Notes under the pieces: generated by a model | The model's database searches: none | What the model was told of the DNA's origin: nothing | What the model saw: the letters and a program-made list of their open reading frames with translations, nothing else | Shown: positions 37,184 to 51,100 of the stretch, piece by piece | How positions within the stretch are numbered: the first letter of the stretch is position 1 | Layout of the letters: the number at the start of each line of letters is the position of its first letter | From: Chrysoperla carnea | Lineage: Eukaryota > Arthropoda > Insecta > Neuroptera > Chrysopidae | Reading direction: 5' to 3' | NCBI RefSeq assembly: GCF_905475395.1 | Contig: NC_058338.1 | Coordinates: 40,149,935-40,213,934, forward strand | DNA length: 64,000 bases | Program-made: the position numbers and the translations under genes

Positions 37184-37456
37184 AGTGTAATATATAATAT
37201 ATAATATATAATATATAATATATAATATATAATATATAATATATAATATATAATATATAATATATAATATATAATATATAATATATAATATATAATATAT
37301 AATATATAATATATAATATATAATATATAATATATAATATATAATATATAATATATAATATATAATATATAATATATAATATATAATATATAATATATAA
37401 TATATAATATATAATATATAATATATAATATATAATATATAATATATAATATATAA
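37184..37456. repeat. (ATATAAT)n 7-bp microsatellite, about 39 units
   Basis: About 270 bases of a near-perfect 7-base unit. Because 7 is not a multiple of 3, it reads through as a 7-residue YYILYII repeat on the minus strand, producing a spurious 119-codon open frame at 37161-37520. Confidence 0.97.
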
Positions 37457-38279
37457 AAAATTCGCCTAAAAACGGCGAAAAATCCGTTTTTCGGTTAGAT
37501 TCGAAAATCCATAATACCACAATCCTTTCTCTTCCCTCTTCCTTTAAATTACTTTTTGAATTTTTCCGATATCCGATATTAAACTTATTGAAATAATGGT
37601 AGTCGGATCAAAGCATAGCCAAAGGAGACAATTAAACTGAAACGATTAAATTTTCCTCACTTAGTGCAATATGTCTACATTTAGACTTTACTCGTTATCG
37701 AATTTAGCAGTTCGAATAAGACATTTTCGATATTTAATATATAGAATCGCCACGAACCAATTACAATTTTTTTCTGAACTAAATAACGCTATAAAGTGAA
37801 TTAGATACACATAAAAATTATGTAATTTGAATATAGATAGAAATTCAATTTTTTTAATCATTCTAATTTCTTTTAGAGAAAATTTTTCATATTTAAGTTT
37901 TACATATCATTTAAACTGACATTGAATATTTTTCAAAATTTATTACACTAAATATTTCAAGTTGTAATACAAATTATTATTGTTAATTTTTAAAATTGTT
38001 ATCTACGTTATAAAAATGATATCACATAAATTTTCTTTTTAGGGTCCAGTTGCAGCTATTTTATAGGAATTTTATTTTCTATCACAATCAAGGCCATTAT
38101 ATTAATACACTCATCACAAAGAATTTAAGAAACATTCCAAAAAACACAAAATGCTACCAAAATTTTAAACAGTTGTATATGGCAACTTGCCTTTCTAGTT
38201 TTAAAATCTATTGCTCACCAATTTTTGTAATCCCTTGTTGCTTTGCCTTGAGAGTCGAAGGATGAGAAATTTTTTTCTA

Positions 38280-40860
38280 AATTTGATGTTAAGCTTAGTA
38301 AAATTCTAAAATTTTAAAAATAATGCTGTTACAAATCCACCATTCGAATCGATCCATAAACATGCGATCTCTCGAAAGTTTATTTTTTTTGAAACTGAGC
38401 TATAACAAATGAAAACAAACAATTGACTGAGAAATTCGATAATATACAATAAAACTATTGCTCGAGGGTTCTCCTATAAAATTGTAATTTCTCAAATTCG
38501 ATCATTGATAGTGTACGTATATGTTCAAGAAGCAATTACAAACTCGTCTTTGCATTTTGAATTCAAATTCTAGTACACTATATCTTGTATTTGGATTTAA
38601 AATATATTCCTGATGAGACCCTCATTTACTAGGATTCAGGGCCAAAATATCCAAATTGATGATGTGCACTTCAGTTTCGTCGCTTGAACTTAAAGTGCCA
38701 TATCTTAATTTCATTCACCAAATAAAGTTTCTTACTCAATCCTTATTTCGAATAAATTCATAAGTATACCTACATTTACTTTTTCAAAGACGCTTGAGAT
38801 ACTACACTAAATATTATGATCGATGAAAAAAGCTCTTTTTACATTCCCGAACCTACTATGGTTTGGTGTAGCAATACACTTTTCATAACAATCAGTCAAT
38901 GTTATAGACGACCTTTGGACTTTAACGAAAATCATAATTTGTTGAATTTGTATATAATTAAATAGTTAATAGTGATGGTATAAGTGAAAATTAAAATACA
39001 TTTCATGTCAGTCATACCAAATACAGTTTTGTATGACTCATTACAAAAAATTAAAACATCTTTATAAATACCTAAATTTTACAAAATAAAATTGAATTGT
39101 AATTATTTAGAGTACAACTATACTTTCGTAGCTATAATGCAAATCGATTTCACTGACCCTATCACGAGCCTTATTACCATAACTGAACTTTAAATACAGC
39201 TCTATCTAACGTTTCTTAATTTTTGGCGAGAAGACATTAAGTACTGTCGGTGGAAAATACGGGTCCGTAAATTCTAAAAATTTACCTACCTTTTAAGTAG
39301 AAATAAGACCAATCATGTAAAATACTAAATAAGAAGATTTGAAGTTATTTGAAAACTTGTAGTTATTTGGGCGAAGATTTTAGTAGCACCGTGTAAGATA
39401 ATCCATGGTGCGAAAACTTATTAAAAAGATAATTCCAACCAAACTCCTTGTTTGGCCTTAGCAACAAAAGAAATAATATCTTATGAAATTTGATGAAGGA
39501 GGCTGGATTAATCATCTCGCGACACTTTTATTAATGAAACTCATCTAATTAAAGTCTTACCTATAAAGCATTCTATTACCATAAAATGTTGAGATTATAT
39601 TTCTTCTGCTACGCATCTTTATCGTTATTCAGTTATGTCCATCATCTGGTTTGACCAAATTCAACTTTATATTTTCCATTTGAAATCGAGTTTTCCAATT
39701 TGTGTGTTTTGTCTGTTGCGTTGATTTGAGTGTAAGTTATTAACAAAACAATACATAAAAAATAAGTTTGTAACGCTTAAAAATATTGATGCTACGAACT
39801 AAATTTTTGTATAGGTCTTCATAAAATTGGTCCGAAGGGATCACCCAATTGGTCCCTTTTCGATTGTCTGCCCGTCCGACGAAAACAGATAGCGTAAACA
39901 ACTTTTGTTTGAAACATTATTTCGTAAACATCACTGTTTAACCATGAGGGCGCAAATAAGCTTAAATACATTATATAGTTTGTATATACAGGTACCTATT
40001 GTTTATATTTTAAAATATGTTACATATATTATGTATGTGTTTGTTTGTTTATCTTTCTTTGCTTATAAAAAACATTTGTACATCAAATATGGTGAAAGCA
40101 ATGGAAAAATCATGCCATACTTACCATAAACATAGATTTTCATTAGAAAGAAACATGTGTGTCAAATTTCATTCTGAAAGCTTCAGTGGCAGTGGGTGAA
40201 ATATTGATTATAAAATTTCAGAAAATACATACCTACAAGTGAAGTTAAATAAAACCTTTCCAAATGGGCAAGAATTTTAAGAAAAAGCTACAGGAAGCCC
40301 TCATGTTTCAAGCATTACGAAGATTATCAATGGCAGACTCGAACATCCTCATCGAGAGTTAGCTTCAATATGAGGTCACGGTAAAAAAGATGGGGGCTTA
40401 TTTCACATAATTATGTGAATAGAACATTATTTTAAATTTTCGTTCAAAAGTGAAATCATCCAAATATTCCAATTAGATTCAAATGCCCAAATGTACAAAT
40501 GTAATGTTGAAAAAAATTCAAGGTTACAAAAAGTAATTGAACACGTGTAACGTGATCGAATGCTATTATTGTGACCCAGACGTCAAAATACAAGGTTCAA
40601 TCATTTTTGTACTTTGTAATTAGACAATTTGTAGCGACAACAAAATCTAGGAAGAACAAACTGCGATTGCGCTTTTATTAATTTTTATAGCAGGACACCT
40701 AATAATAAAAAAACTATTACAGATATATAAATACAATTACTATGTCGCAACTTCAGCTAAATCCACTCGATTAAAGTAACCCTAGCAAAAATGAAATGGA
40801 ACATTAGTTATGTTTCGTTCGTCGTTTAGTAAAGTTGAACTTTCTTTCTTATGTTTGTTG
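38280..40860. other. Gene desert segment with truncated R1 copies
   Basis: No gene is supported. A short R1-like piece (GAAAACAAACAATTGACTGAG) is at about 38408-38428 and a longer reverse-oriented R1 part at 39745-39966. Confidence 0.45.
39745..39966 (-). repeat. Interspersed repeat R1, copy C, truncated
   Basis: Reverse-complement match to the 3' half of the R1 copies: GTAGCATCAATATTTTTAAG, CGTTACAAACTT and ACAGTGATGTTTACGAAA blocks in reversed order. It is more diverged in its middle than copies A and B. Confidence 0.65.
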
Positions 40861-40861
40861 T

Positions 40862-41690
40862 CTTAATAGCTTCCCATAGATTTTTTACCCTTTTGGGCAA
40901 CATGCAAAATCTTCATTTCTTGGTCAGGAATGTGTCCTTCTTGTATTACGTGGCTCGCAAATGCTGATTCACTTAATTTCTTTTTCTAGTATCTCCAATG
41001 TTCACCTTTTGTAATTTTGAAACTTCTCCCGAATTGACCTATATACACCCCAGAACAGTCTTTACACTTTAGCTTATAGATTCACGATTGATTCAATTTG
41101 TCCGGTTTTTGTTTGCTGTTAATCATTATGTCACATAGTTTTATTGGTGCCTTGAATGCGACGTTAATAACCAGCTTTTAAGGTTCTTTTTTATTATGTC
41201 CGATGTGCGTCCATAAATTATGTCAAGAGTTTATAATTTGTGGGTTTAGATATTTCCCTTTGGTATGCCGCTTTTAGACATATTTTTCTTTGATGATTTT
41301 CCAATATCCGATCCACCATTGAAGTTTCAAAACCATTATTAATTGCAATAGTGTTTATTTCTTTTCTCTGTGGACGGTGGTATACATAATGCTCTATGGA
41401 CCATTGACTGATATGCTGCCATTTTGTGGTTAGTGGGATGTAACAAATCATTGGGAATCGTGACGTCTGAGATTGTAGGTTTTCGAAATATGTCATATTC
41501 GAATTTATTACCCTGATTTTTGGAAATTTTTAAATCCAAGAAGTTAATTTCCCCGTTGTGCTCTTTTTCTAGGGTAGAGCTAATGTTAGAATTTAAGGTA
41601 TTGATATATTTCAAAAACTGATTCAGTTGTCTGTCAGTACCATCGAAACAAATCATTATGTTATCTACTATCTATCTTATGTGCAAGACC
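40862..41690 (-). pseudogene. Penelope-like retroelement relic (RT plus GIY-YIG endonuclease)
   Basis: Minus-strand fragments read like a Penelope-like element. From 41690 down: a reverse-transcriptase motif C reading IVDNIMICFDGT (expected YVDD, so the second Asp is changed), then EINFLDLKISK and RKPTISDVTIPNDLLHPTNHK. After a frameshift near 41340, INNGFETSMVDRILE follows. At 41200-40862 come KAPIKLCDIMINSKQKPDKL, then YKLKCKDCSGVYIGQFGRSF (GIY-YIG nuclease) and a helical tail. Stops and frameshifts break every frame and the 5' half of the RT is missing, so the copy is dead. Such elements encode RT fused to a GIY-YIG endonuclease and copy themselves by target-primed reverse transcription. 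Confidence 0.85.
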
Positions 41691-42089
41691 AGTCTAACAA
41701 TCACGCTAGCCTTATTGTAATAAATGTGCTTTATAATAATGATGCAATTAATTGTAGGTATATACCAATATTGTATGATCACAAACCACCCCATATTACC
41801 CCATATTACATATAACAATGCATCATACCCCATTTCGTGTTAATGTTGATATATAAAATTCATTAAATATATTATTTTATCATTAAATGTATGTGGTCTA
41901 CGACTAACACAACGACAATGTGAAATTGTCACGTTCTATTGTCATAATACAAATCCATTATTTTTTTTATTTATTTTTTTTATTTCACATTATTGAACTT
42001 ACAAATTAAAATAACAAAAAAGAAAATTTTTTTTATTTAAATTAATTTTCTTTTCTTTTCAAAAAATTTCCAAATTTTTTCTTCTAACA

Positions 42090-42225
42090 ATGGAAAACGA
42101 AACTACGACACCTTTAACATTTTCTAGCACCGTTTCTAGTACGTTTACATTATTTTTAAGTGCTATTTGTGCAAATGATTCAAATTGTGATTTTTCAAGT
42201 ATTCCAATGCCAGAGGAATATTATT
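42090..42225 (+). CDS. Orphan 5' coding exon upstream of Ir93a
   Basis: An ATG at 42090 opens a 45-codon frame ending at a consensus GTAAGT donor at 42226. It begins MENETTTPLTFSSTVSST and ends with the acidic PMPEEYY, with three Asn-x-Ser/Thr-like or Cys positions but no clear signal peptide. Composition and donor look genuine. It lies on the Ir93a strand, 2.9 kb upstream of the first recognisable Ir93a exon, but joining it directly to that exon makes a TGA at the junction. At least one more exon would be needed if it belongs to Ir93a. It may be the 5' exon of another gene. Confidence 0.4.
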
Positions 42226-43963
42226 GTAAGTGTAAAAAAAAGTTAAAATGTATAATTAAATAGTTTTTATTAAGATTGTGGCAGAAATGATATCAAGTAC
42301 TAATAATAATATTTGATTTAAACACCCGGTAGCCCTAAAATAACTCATCTCAAATTAATTTGTTGTTAATTTCCTAAAAAGGTTTTTGTCAGTGTTGATT
42401 TTGATTATAGGTGTATTTCATAATACAATAAATAATTGCATTTGTTTTAAACAAAGTTTATAAAATTCAGTGTTAAAATATCCGATGTGAGCGCCAGATG
42501 TCTTCCTTGCACACTTATAAATTAGTTATAAAGGATTCAGAGATAGTCTAAAAGGATATTTCTAAAGAAATTTATAATCAAAACTTAATATATTAATAAC
42601 TTAATGCCATAACCATCCTAAATTCAGAATTTAAAACCTGTTCGGTAACGGTTTTTAAGTAAAGCGATGTATGGAATGTTAAAGGAACTGCAGAACAACA
42701 TATGATAACCTTCTTAAACTTAAAATTTCAACATTTTATAACTAATGATTTGCTACTGATGCGAAATATGGAAACATTTCTTCTTCTCTTTGTACACAAG
42801 GAAGTACTCAAGGGAGGCGCACAACTACATGCTACAACATTCCTAAATCCAAAATTTTAACATTCTAGGATTGAGGTTTTTACATATTATATATTATATC
42901 ATGATGAAACTAGTCAGTGGATTCAGGAATGCTCAAAATGAATATTTCCTTGAAAACTCAGCATCGATACTTTTTACTAACACAATATTTCCTTTCTTTA
43001 TAAATATGTACAAAAAGAAAAACTTTCCAATCAGTATTGGCTATATAAAATAAAGCTTAAACGAAATATTTTTGCGTTTTTAGAACGCATTATACGTTTT
43101 TGGTAATATTTTTATACTACTCCGAGTTTTTAATGTTTCCTTAATATTCATCAACTTGTAACCAGTCTGTCACGTATTTATTTGCGCAGAAATCGCCTGA
43201 CATTGATTCACAAAGATTTTATCTGTTATCTCTACAATTTGATTTTGGTTTTTCTTTCTGATTTAAGAAATCTTTACTTTTTTTTTAGTTACAAAAAAGA
43301 CTCTTTTTTTATTTATTTTCTTTTTATCAAACTAGAAATGAAAAAACGAGTAATAGGTAAGGAATCAAAAAATTCACCGTATCAATGGCAAACGGTTTCT
43401 GTAGGAATAAATACGCGGCAGACTTGCATCCAAATTGATGAAAATTAACGAAATATTAACAACTAGTTGTTATCATAAAAATGTTGTTATCGGAAGATAG
43501 AAAACATCCTAAAAACGTGAGAAAACAAAACTCAGACGATTGGGGGCAGTTAAGCCTATTCAAAGCTATTACTATACTTCTATACAGATTTTTCCTAGTT
43601 GATTGATATAGGGTAGAGACTTTTTTCTTTAAAACAGTTTTTGACTGACAAAAATAAAATCTGAAATATAGGTACTTCGGAAAATGTGTTAACGAGTAAA
43701 AACGTCAACTTCAAAATTATTCTACTAATTTTCTGAGCTCTAAAAAATTGAATGCAAAAAACAAACTTTTTTGTTTCTTAAATTCGATTTTACTAAAAGT
43801 TGGAATAATTCTTTGTCACTTAAATTTTCACAATATATATAAAATGTATAATGGATGGCATACCGGAATTAAACAAATAATTATCACATTTAATAAATCA
43901 ATCGACGATTTGACAAATCCGTTTGGGAAAATCTTTTGTTTTTTACACGTAGTTAAATCAGTC

Positions 43964-44155
43964 CTTTACGATATTTTACGAGGCGCAAATTGTATAGTAT
44001 GTATTGTATAGTATGGGAATATCAGTTATATGTGTATGACTTGTATGTATGTGTGGCTATCTTTCAAAAAAAACGATTGCGTAATTGATACTGTTAATAC
44101 ATGATATTTCAACAATTAACTCAGTCAATTGTTTGTTTTTACTTGTTTTAATTTA
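43964..44155 (-). repeat. Interspersed repeat R1, copy D, truncated
   Basis: Reverse-complement match to the 5' half of R1: AAACAAACAATTGACTGAGT, ATTGTTGAAATA and ATACTATACAATTTGCGC blocks in reversed order. Confidence 0.6.
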
Positions 44156-45135
44156 TAATTTTTAAATTTAAGATGTAAAACTAGCTTTGATACCAACAAA
44201 CATATTTCTTCCTGTCGCCAAAACCATTTAATTTTTTAAAATTTATTTCAAAAAATTTACTATATAAAATAGAATATAATATTTCAGTTTCTATTTTAAG
44301 TATATATTATGTTCCCTAGCAAAAAGCAACATGTCAACATGCTTGTTTAATAACGGGTAAACAAGCATATTTAATAAGGGTAACTGTTGCAACGGTTTCG
44401 TCGATCCAGATGTAATATATTTTGTTTAAAGTCACACAAAATAACCTAAAGGCGATAAATTCAGAGATTATGATGGCCATAAAATAGGTCCAGAGATAAA
44501 AGTTTTTACTAATTTTTTTTATTTATTTTAAACTACCCTGTAAATGCTACGAAAAGTTGTGTCAAGTTTTGAGTATATAATATTGTATTCTTTTCTTAAA
44601 TAGCCTTATATTTTCTTCATTTAAAATACATGTTAAAGTTACAATGATGTTCAACTAAGAAAAATTGTAGCTTTTTTTCCATTATTATTTGTAATCAACT
44701 CGAGACAATAGTCGATAATATGAAGAATATATGTACCTACTATACGGGGATTTAGGAAACAAATCCAATTGTTTCAACTCGAAGTAATTAACCTTAAGTC
44801 AACCTTAAAGGCAATTTTTTAGTGACTGATAAAAGATTGGCTCTGTGATTCCCCGTTTGTCTATTTGTAGGTACGCAATTTTTCACACTACGCAATCGCT
44901 TTTTTAAGATTCTTTCTTTGGGGTTTTCTATACATTTGGGGTACTATACTACTTGCTTATATTTAATTCAACTTATAAAATCATTTAAAGTCCATTCATT
45001 TATATTAAATTTAAAACTCATATTAAGGAATAATATATTTCATATAAGTTTTATCATTTTCTCAAACGAAATATATAATGTACACAAACGACTGTCCATA
45101 CTGAACCCGATTAATGAATTTCAAAATAGTTTCAG

Positions 45136-48100
45136 GATTAAATAACACTGTTGAAAGGTATGAAGAATTGGAACGTTCACTAAAAGGGCAAACAATCAAA
45201 GTTGTCACTTTTCAGGTAAATATAATTAATCTATTATGTATATAGATGGTTTGTTTTGAATGACTGATTGACTTGACTAACACAGACTAAACCAACCACT
45301 GACAATAGAGACCTGAAACTTGGCGGGTGTGTTTTTGCATGAAGCAAGCATTCGATAAGAAATTATTTTCCGAAATTCGACCCCTAAGAAGGTGAAAAAC
45401 GCGGGCAAAGTATGTATGAGACAACGTGATTCCTTGGTGTAATTATTTCAAATTTTGCATAAACATTCATTGATAGAAACGTGTTTCGTATTTTATTGAA
45501 ACTCATCGCCTAACAGGGTTAAAAAGGGGGTAGAAGGTTATTAGGAGGGTGATTTGCATCGAAGTTGATATTCTTCAATTTTGAATTAAATACTTAACCG
45601 ATTTTAAAAAATATTTCACCCTCTAAAGTTACATTATCAGCGAGTGTCATGGACTAAATGTTATTTTCCAAAAATTTAGAATTTCGCACCAAAAAGTTAA
45701 AATCAATAAAATTGTGAACAAAAGATTACCATTTTTCTAGTCATATAGGTACCACAGATATCTAGCTATAGGTTTCATTTTTAGAAAACGTCGTTTTATC
45801 TCAGAAACTTTAATCTCGGGAACTTAGTATGCAGGGCAATTAACTAACTTAAAATACTCTTAATATGAATTCACTGCTTACAGAATTCTCCTTTAAATAA
45901 TTATGAAGTCGATGAAAATGGAAATTATCGAGGTGGAGGAATCGCATTTACATTTCTGGATCTTTTAAGTAAAAAGTTTGAATTCAACTACACAATCATG
46001 ATACCAACTGATAAAGTTTTGGGTAATGAAAAAAAAGGAGTTTTTGGAGCTCTTGCGTCTGGGGTAAGTGGTAATTATACCTATTTCAGTACATTGTTAT
46101 TATGTTTCTATAATCAACTCGACAACATGAAATGCTTAAAAATCTTAAAATAAAACCACTTTTGTGAACTAATAATAAGATAACTCTAGGTTTTCTAGAT
46201 AAACTATGTACAATAGAGTAGTAGTATTAGTGTGTACGGTGAACGTATGGTAACATGGTAATAGATGTATGGTATGGTAATAGATGCTACAGGTAACGTA
46301 AAAATGACTTTACTTACAGTCTGAGGACCGATTCTTACATATTATGTTGTAGGGAACTGTAAATAATTTGAAATAAATACTGCCAGACACCTTATGTTGG
46401 CAGTTTATTACCAGACATTTCAAATATCGAAAGAAAAATCATAATATCTTGACACCTTCATAAAACTAATTTCACTTGATAATATATGTTTTAAGTATTA
46501 ACCCCCAATAAAATCGGAAAAACTACCCAAAATTACGTTTTTGGGCAGAAGGTGTCTGGCAGTATTAATTTCAAATCTTTTACAATATTCCCTACAGTGT
46601 ACATAAGAATCAGTCCTCAGACGGTAACCATAGTGAGTACAATTTTTACGTACCTGTAGCATGTAGTACAGAAAACATCAAAAAATTAGTTTAATTACCG
46701 TATACAAAACAGAATGACAAAAATTATATCCTGTATTGAATTTAATCACCATCGTAACATACATAAAATGCCGTATTCATGATAATAATTCTTAGCCATT
46801 CCATGGTGGCTCCTAGACTATAACTGTTTTGTAAAACAACTAAAAGTTACCTAATACAGCTGATTCGACAATCCATCTACGACATTTATACAGAATTATA
46901 TTGCCAACAGTCAAACGGTGTGGTCTGTAGCTTGTTCACTCAATAAATGCGGTACGCACAGATAAGCTATTGAATGAGCACAAAATGGTTCCAAAAGACC
47001 TCAAAACATGAAGTTTTTTGAAAACTCCAAATTTATCCTTTCAAGACAGTAACATCCTCTCAAAATTTGTCGCTGGTTTCAGGACAATATTGAAGAAATT
47101 CTGTATTTAAATTAATTTTTATTTAATACAAAACTCTACTAAATTAGGAAGCTGATGTGGCTGCAGCATTTTTACCCATTTTACCTTGGATACGTGGTGA
47201 TGTAATTGATTATTCATCACAATTGGATGTGGGTGAATGGATGGTATTACTAAAACGACCTAGTGAAAGTGCTACCGGATCTGGATTACTAGCACCATTT
47301 GATTATAAAGTTTGGATATTAATTTTTATATCATTGGTTATGGTTGGTCCAGTTATATATTGCATTATTGTGATGCGTAATAAATTGTGTCCTGGTGACG
47401 AAAAAAATAAAATTTTCTCCTTGCCGTCTTGTATATGGTTTGTGTATGGAGCGTTACTCAAGCAAGGATCGACACTTAGTCCAGCTTCTGGTAAGTCCAT
47501 GCATCTTTTTGAGAAAATTTTATATGCACAAGTTAAAATTTTTACAGTGTTACCTTTTTTTGCAAATTTTTTTAATAAGAAACTTGGAAAAAAATATTGG
47601 TAATTTAAAAAGGCATGGCTTTTTAGTTTCAAAAAAGACACTTTCTAGTATCTAGTAATCTTTTCGAAAACGGTACATATGTAAATTGATGTTTTTTATC
47701 AGTATTAATGTTGTTTAAATAATACAGGAACGGTTCTATTTTAAACGATTAAACGGTTTAGTTAGAAAAAAGTATTGTAAAAAAAATGTTTATTGTAGAT
47801 TATGTCTGAAATCGAAAAAAACAGCTATATTTACAAATTCTACTTCCTGTGTTTATTATGTCTCCTCAAGGAACTTTTTGAGCCAAGCCTCAATAGTTTA
47901 AAAAAGCGTTTTTATTGTTTCATTACCTACATTGTGTTTATTTAGTACCTATAATATTTTACTAAATCTACCATAGAGTACTGGTCGTAAAAATACGTGT
48001 GCTAACTCGTTGAATTCGGACAGATGTCTAGAAAAATGTGCCAGAAGCATTTTTCAGCACATAAAAAATTGCAAAAGTTATAAGCAGTTAAAGATCAAAA

Positions 48101-51100
48101 AACATATATATTTCGTTTTTAGCTAAAATTTTCTAAAATATTATTATTTAAGAAATTTAAGAGAAATATTCCTCAAGAAGAGGAAATTTTCAATAAAAAA
48201 CTCCAACTCCTGGAAGTCTATCTTGATTATTTATAATCTTAATTTAAGGCTAAAAAAAAGGTTTCTTTGCGCCATTTTTAGATTGTTGTTATATCGTCAA
48301 AAACGAATATCTCACACTAAATAAATTTTTTTAAGGTATTAAATATTAATTTAATAATTTGAAATAATTGTGTATTCTGAACACTCTAAAAAAAGTATTA
48401 GCGTTTGAAATTGGTCACTGTTTTGCCCGACATAAACACTGCACCGATGAGCTTGTAAACCACCTAAAACCGTATTTTCAATACATACGTAGTTCACTTA
48501 CGTAGTGTCCGAGAAATTCCCTGCTGCGTATTTTCAGACCGATAGCATAAATATGACGTAATCATGATCATTTGAAAACACTTTCGAAAAAAGTCGTAGA
48601 GAGAAAGTTTGGTAGACTCGCCAAAATGAACTCACTCACAAAGTTTAAAGTATGTATGCAAAGTCTCGCGGACTATTTGTTTGTACCCTCACCATTTTAA
48701 ACAAAGTAAAGTATTTGTGAGTTTAAACAGAGGGAAGAAATTTTAAGCAAAACATTTTCGCTAAAACTGCCCAACCATAATATTTGTAAGTAATTTTTCA
48801 AAAATAAAAAGCAATTATTTGGCGTTGAAATTAGTATTACAATTCAAATGGAATGAACTTGAAACAAAAAACAAAAATCAATACAGAATACTCTGTAAAT
48901 GCTAAAGTGGGTCTATGTTAATATAAAGTCAAATGACTTTAACATAATTTTGTTCAATTTCAATATTAGGTTTATGACATACAATAAAAAATAACATAAA
49001 ATTGTACTTTTCAATTACAAATATTTAACAATACCAAATGTAAATATTTAAGTATAGCATAATGATATGTAATCGAACTACTAGAATCATTCATAATTAT
49101 GTTTACATAGTGTTCGTTCGATCTATATATCAGGCACGCTTTTAAAATAATGAGTTTTTTAGCTAAAAGTCTGGTCATATTTACATACAGAGGAGTACTT
49201 AGTTCAAAACAACTAGACGAAAATCTGATTCACAATTTTCATTAAAGTGATTGTTATTTACTTGCATATTTTAAGCACATTAGTTCTATTAGCTAAAGTT
49301 GTAAACAAATCAATTATCAATTATTTTCAAACTATGCTAATTTTGTGACCGTTATTGCTAAGATGGCCTTATCTAGTTCACCATCTTATTTTTATGAAAC
49401 TGAGATTTGAAGATCACTTACAGGATCACTATTGTATCTGTAAGTCGATCACTTATCACAATTTGTCTCCGAATCTACTTAAATAAGAAACATTTCCCGA
49501 ATATATAGAAAATAGACTACTATCCAGACCCCCTTCCAACTTCTAATCACCACCGCAACTACGGAGCCTAAAATTTTGGATTGAAATTTAAAACACAAGG
49601 CCTCAGTCATAGTTTACAGGAAAACAACAAGAAAAGTCGAATTATGATTTTAAGTATTAATTTTGGGGAAAAAGTTATCAACGATAACTAAACTTTTTCA
49701 AGTGTATCATATACCTATAGATACACTACAAATACATCTATTATATATATTTCGTGTGTAAATGTTAGTAACTACTGTACTCCTCCTAAACGAACGGACC
49801 GTTTTTTATGAAATTTTTTTTATGTGTTCAAGTGGATCCGATGATGGTTTAGATTTACCATTAGGTCCACTACAACTGTTTTTGAGGATTCCGCACCAAA
49901 AAAATTAAATTTCATTAAATGGTGGGAGCGAATGTAAATCATATCCTACCTTATATTGCATACTATTTACAACGTATTTTTAATAATATTGAGGTATTAT
50001 TTATTATTATTCAAGTATTTTGAATAGGTACTTGTTAGAGCTCTATGCGAGCGCACCGAGCTCCACTGCCGAAGTCTCCAGCCAGACTGAAAGCCAGGCC
50101 AAAGGCCGAAGGTCAGGCCGTGGTCTTTCCAATTGATAGTTTATAGAATTCCGTATACAGGATTTTCATAAAGTATGGGCGAGCGCACCGAGCTCCACTG
50201 CCGAAGTCTCCAGCCAGACTGAAAGCCAGGCCAAAGGGATAGTATACAGAATTAGGTATACAGGATTTTCATAAAGTATGGGAAAAGTTGAAGAACTCGC
50301 GGAAAACATTTTGTTTTGAAAAACCGCATGTTCGTCTTCTAAGTTGGACGGTTAAACTTTTTCGGCTGTTTCCATTCTTTTTGAAAATTTTGTAACACCC
50401 GAATAAACTCTTTCTTTGTTCATAGAACCACTGTTAGTGCCAGCACTATAATGATTTAAACAAAACTTAATAATTAAAAAGTATTTTTTTATAGATTCAT
50501 CACGAATGCTATTTGCTACATGGTGGATTTTTATAACAATTTTGACAGCTTTTTATACGGCAAATTTAACAGCTTTCTTAACATTGTCCAAATTTACGTT
50601 ACCAATTGAGAAACCAGAAGATATTGCATTAAAAAAATATCCATGGGTAGCTCAAGAAGGTCACGCTATTGAAGCGTTAGTAAATGAAGGTTCATTATTA
50701 TCATTTCTACAAAAGTCAAATAAGGGAAAATTTGTTTCTGAGAATGATGCTATGATTATTAAAAATTTTGTGGACAAAGGTAATAAAAAACAATTTTTTT
50801 AAAGCATTCGATCGTAAATATTTAATGCCCATGAGACAGTATACTTTTTAACCCGTTTTAAAAACAGGGAAAAACGTTATAAAGTATCTTATATCTAGCT
50901 ATCAAATTTATTGGCTTGTCGCAGTTTAGCAGAATTATTCGAGTCGTTCTCGAGTTTTGGGTTTTTTTTTTACAACGCTTATTTTTATTTTATATTACAA
51001 TTCCTACCATATTTATGTCATTTATTGACACATCTCCTGCCATTTTTTGCGGAAGTTTTTAATAGCATCGGAAAACCGAGAAAGCAAATTAATAAAATCG

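Noticed and set aside
37161-37520. 119-codon minus-strand open frame of repeated YYILYII
   Set aside because: It is the translation of the (ATATAAT)n microsatellite.
43182-43448. 88-codon frame ending QWQTVSVGINTRQTC as a missing Ir93a exon
   Set aside because: It does not resemble an IR amino-terminal domain, and its possible acceptors create stops when joined to the 42225 donor.
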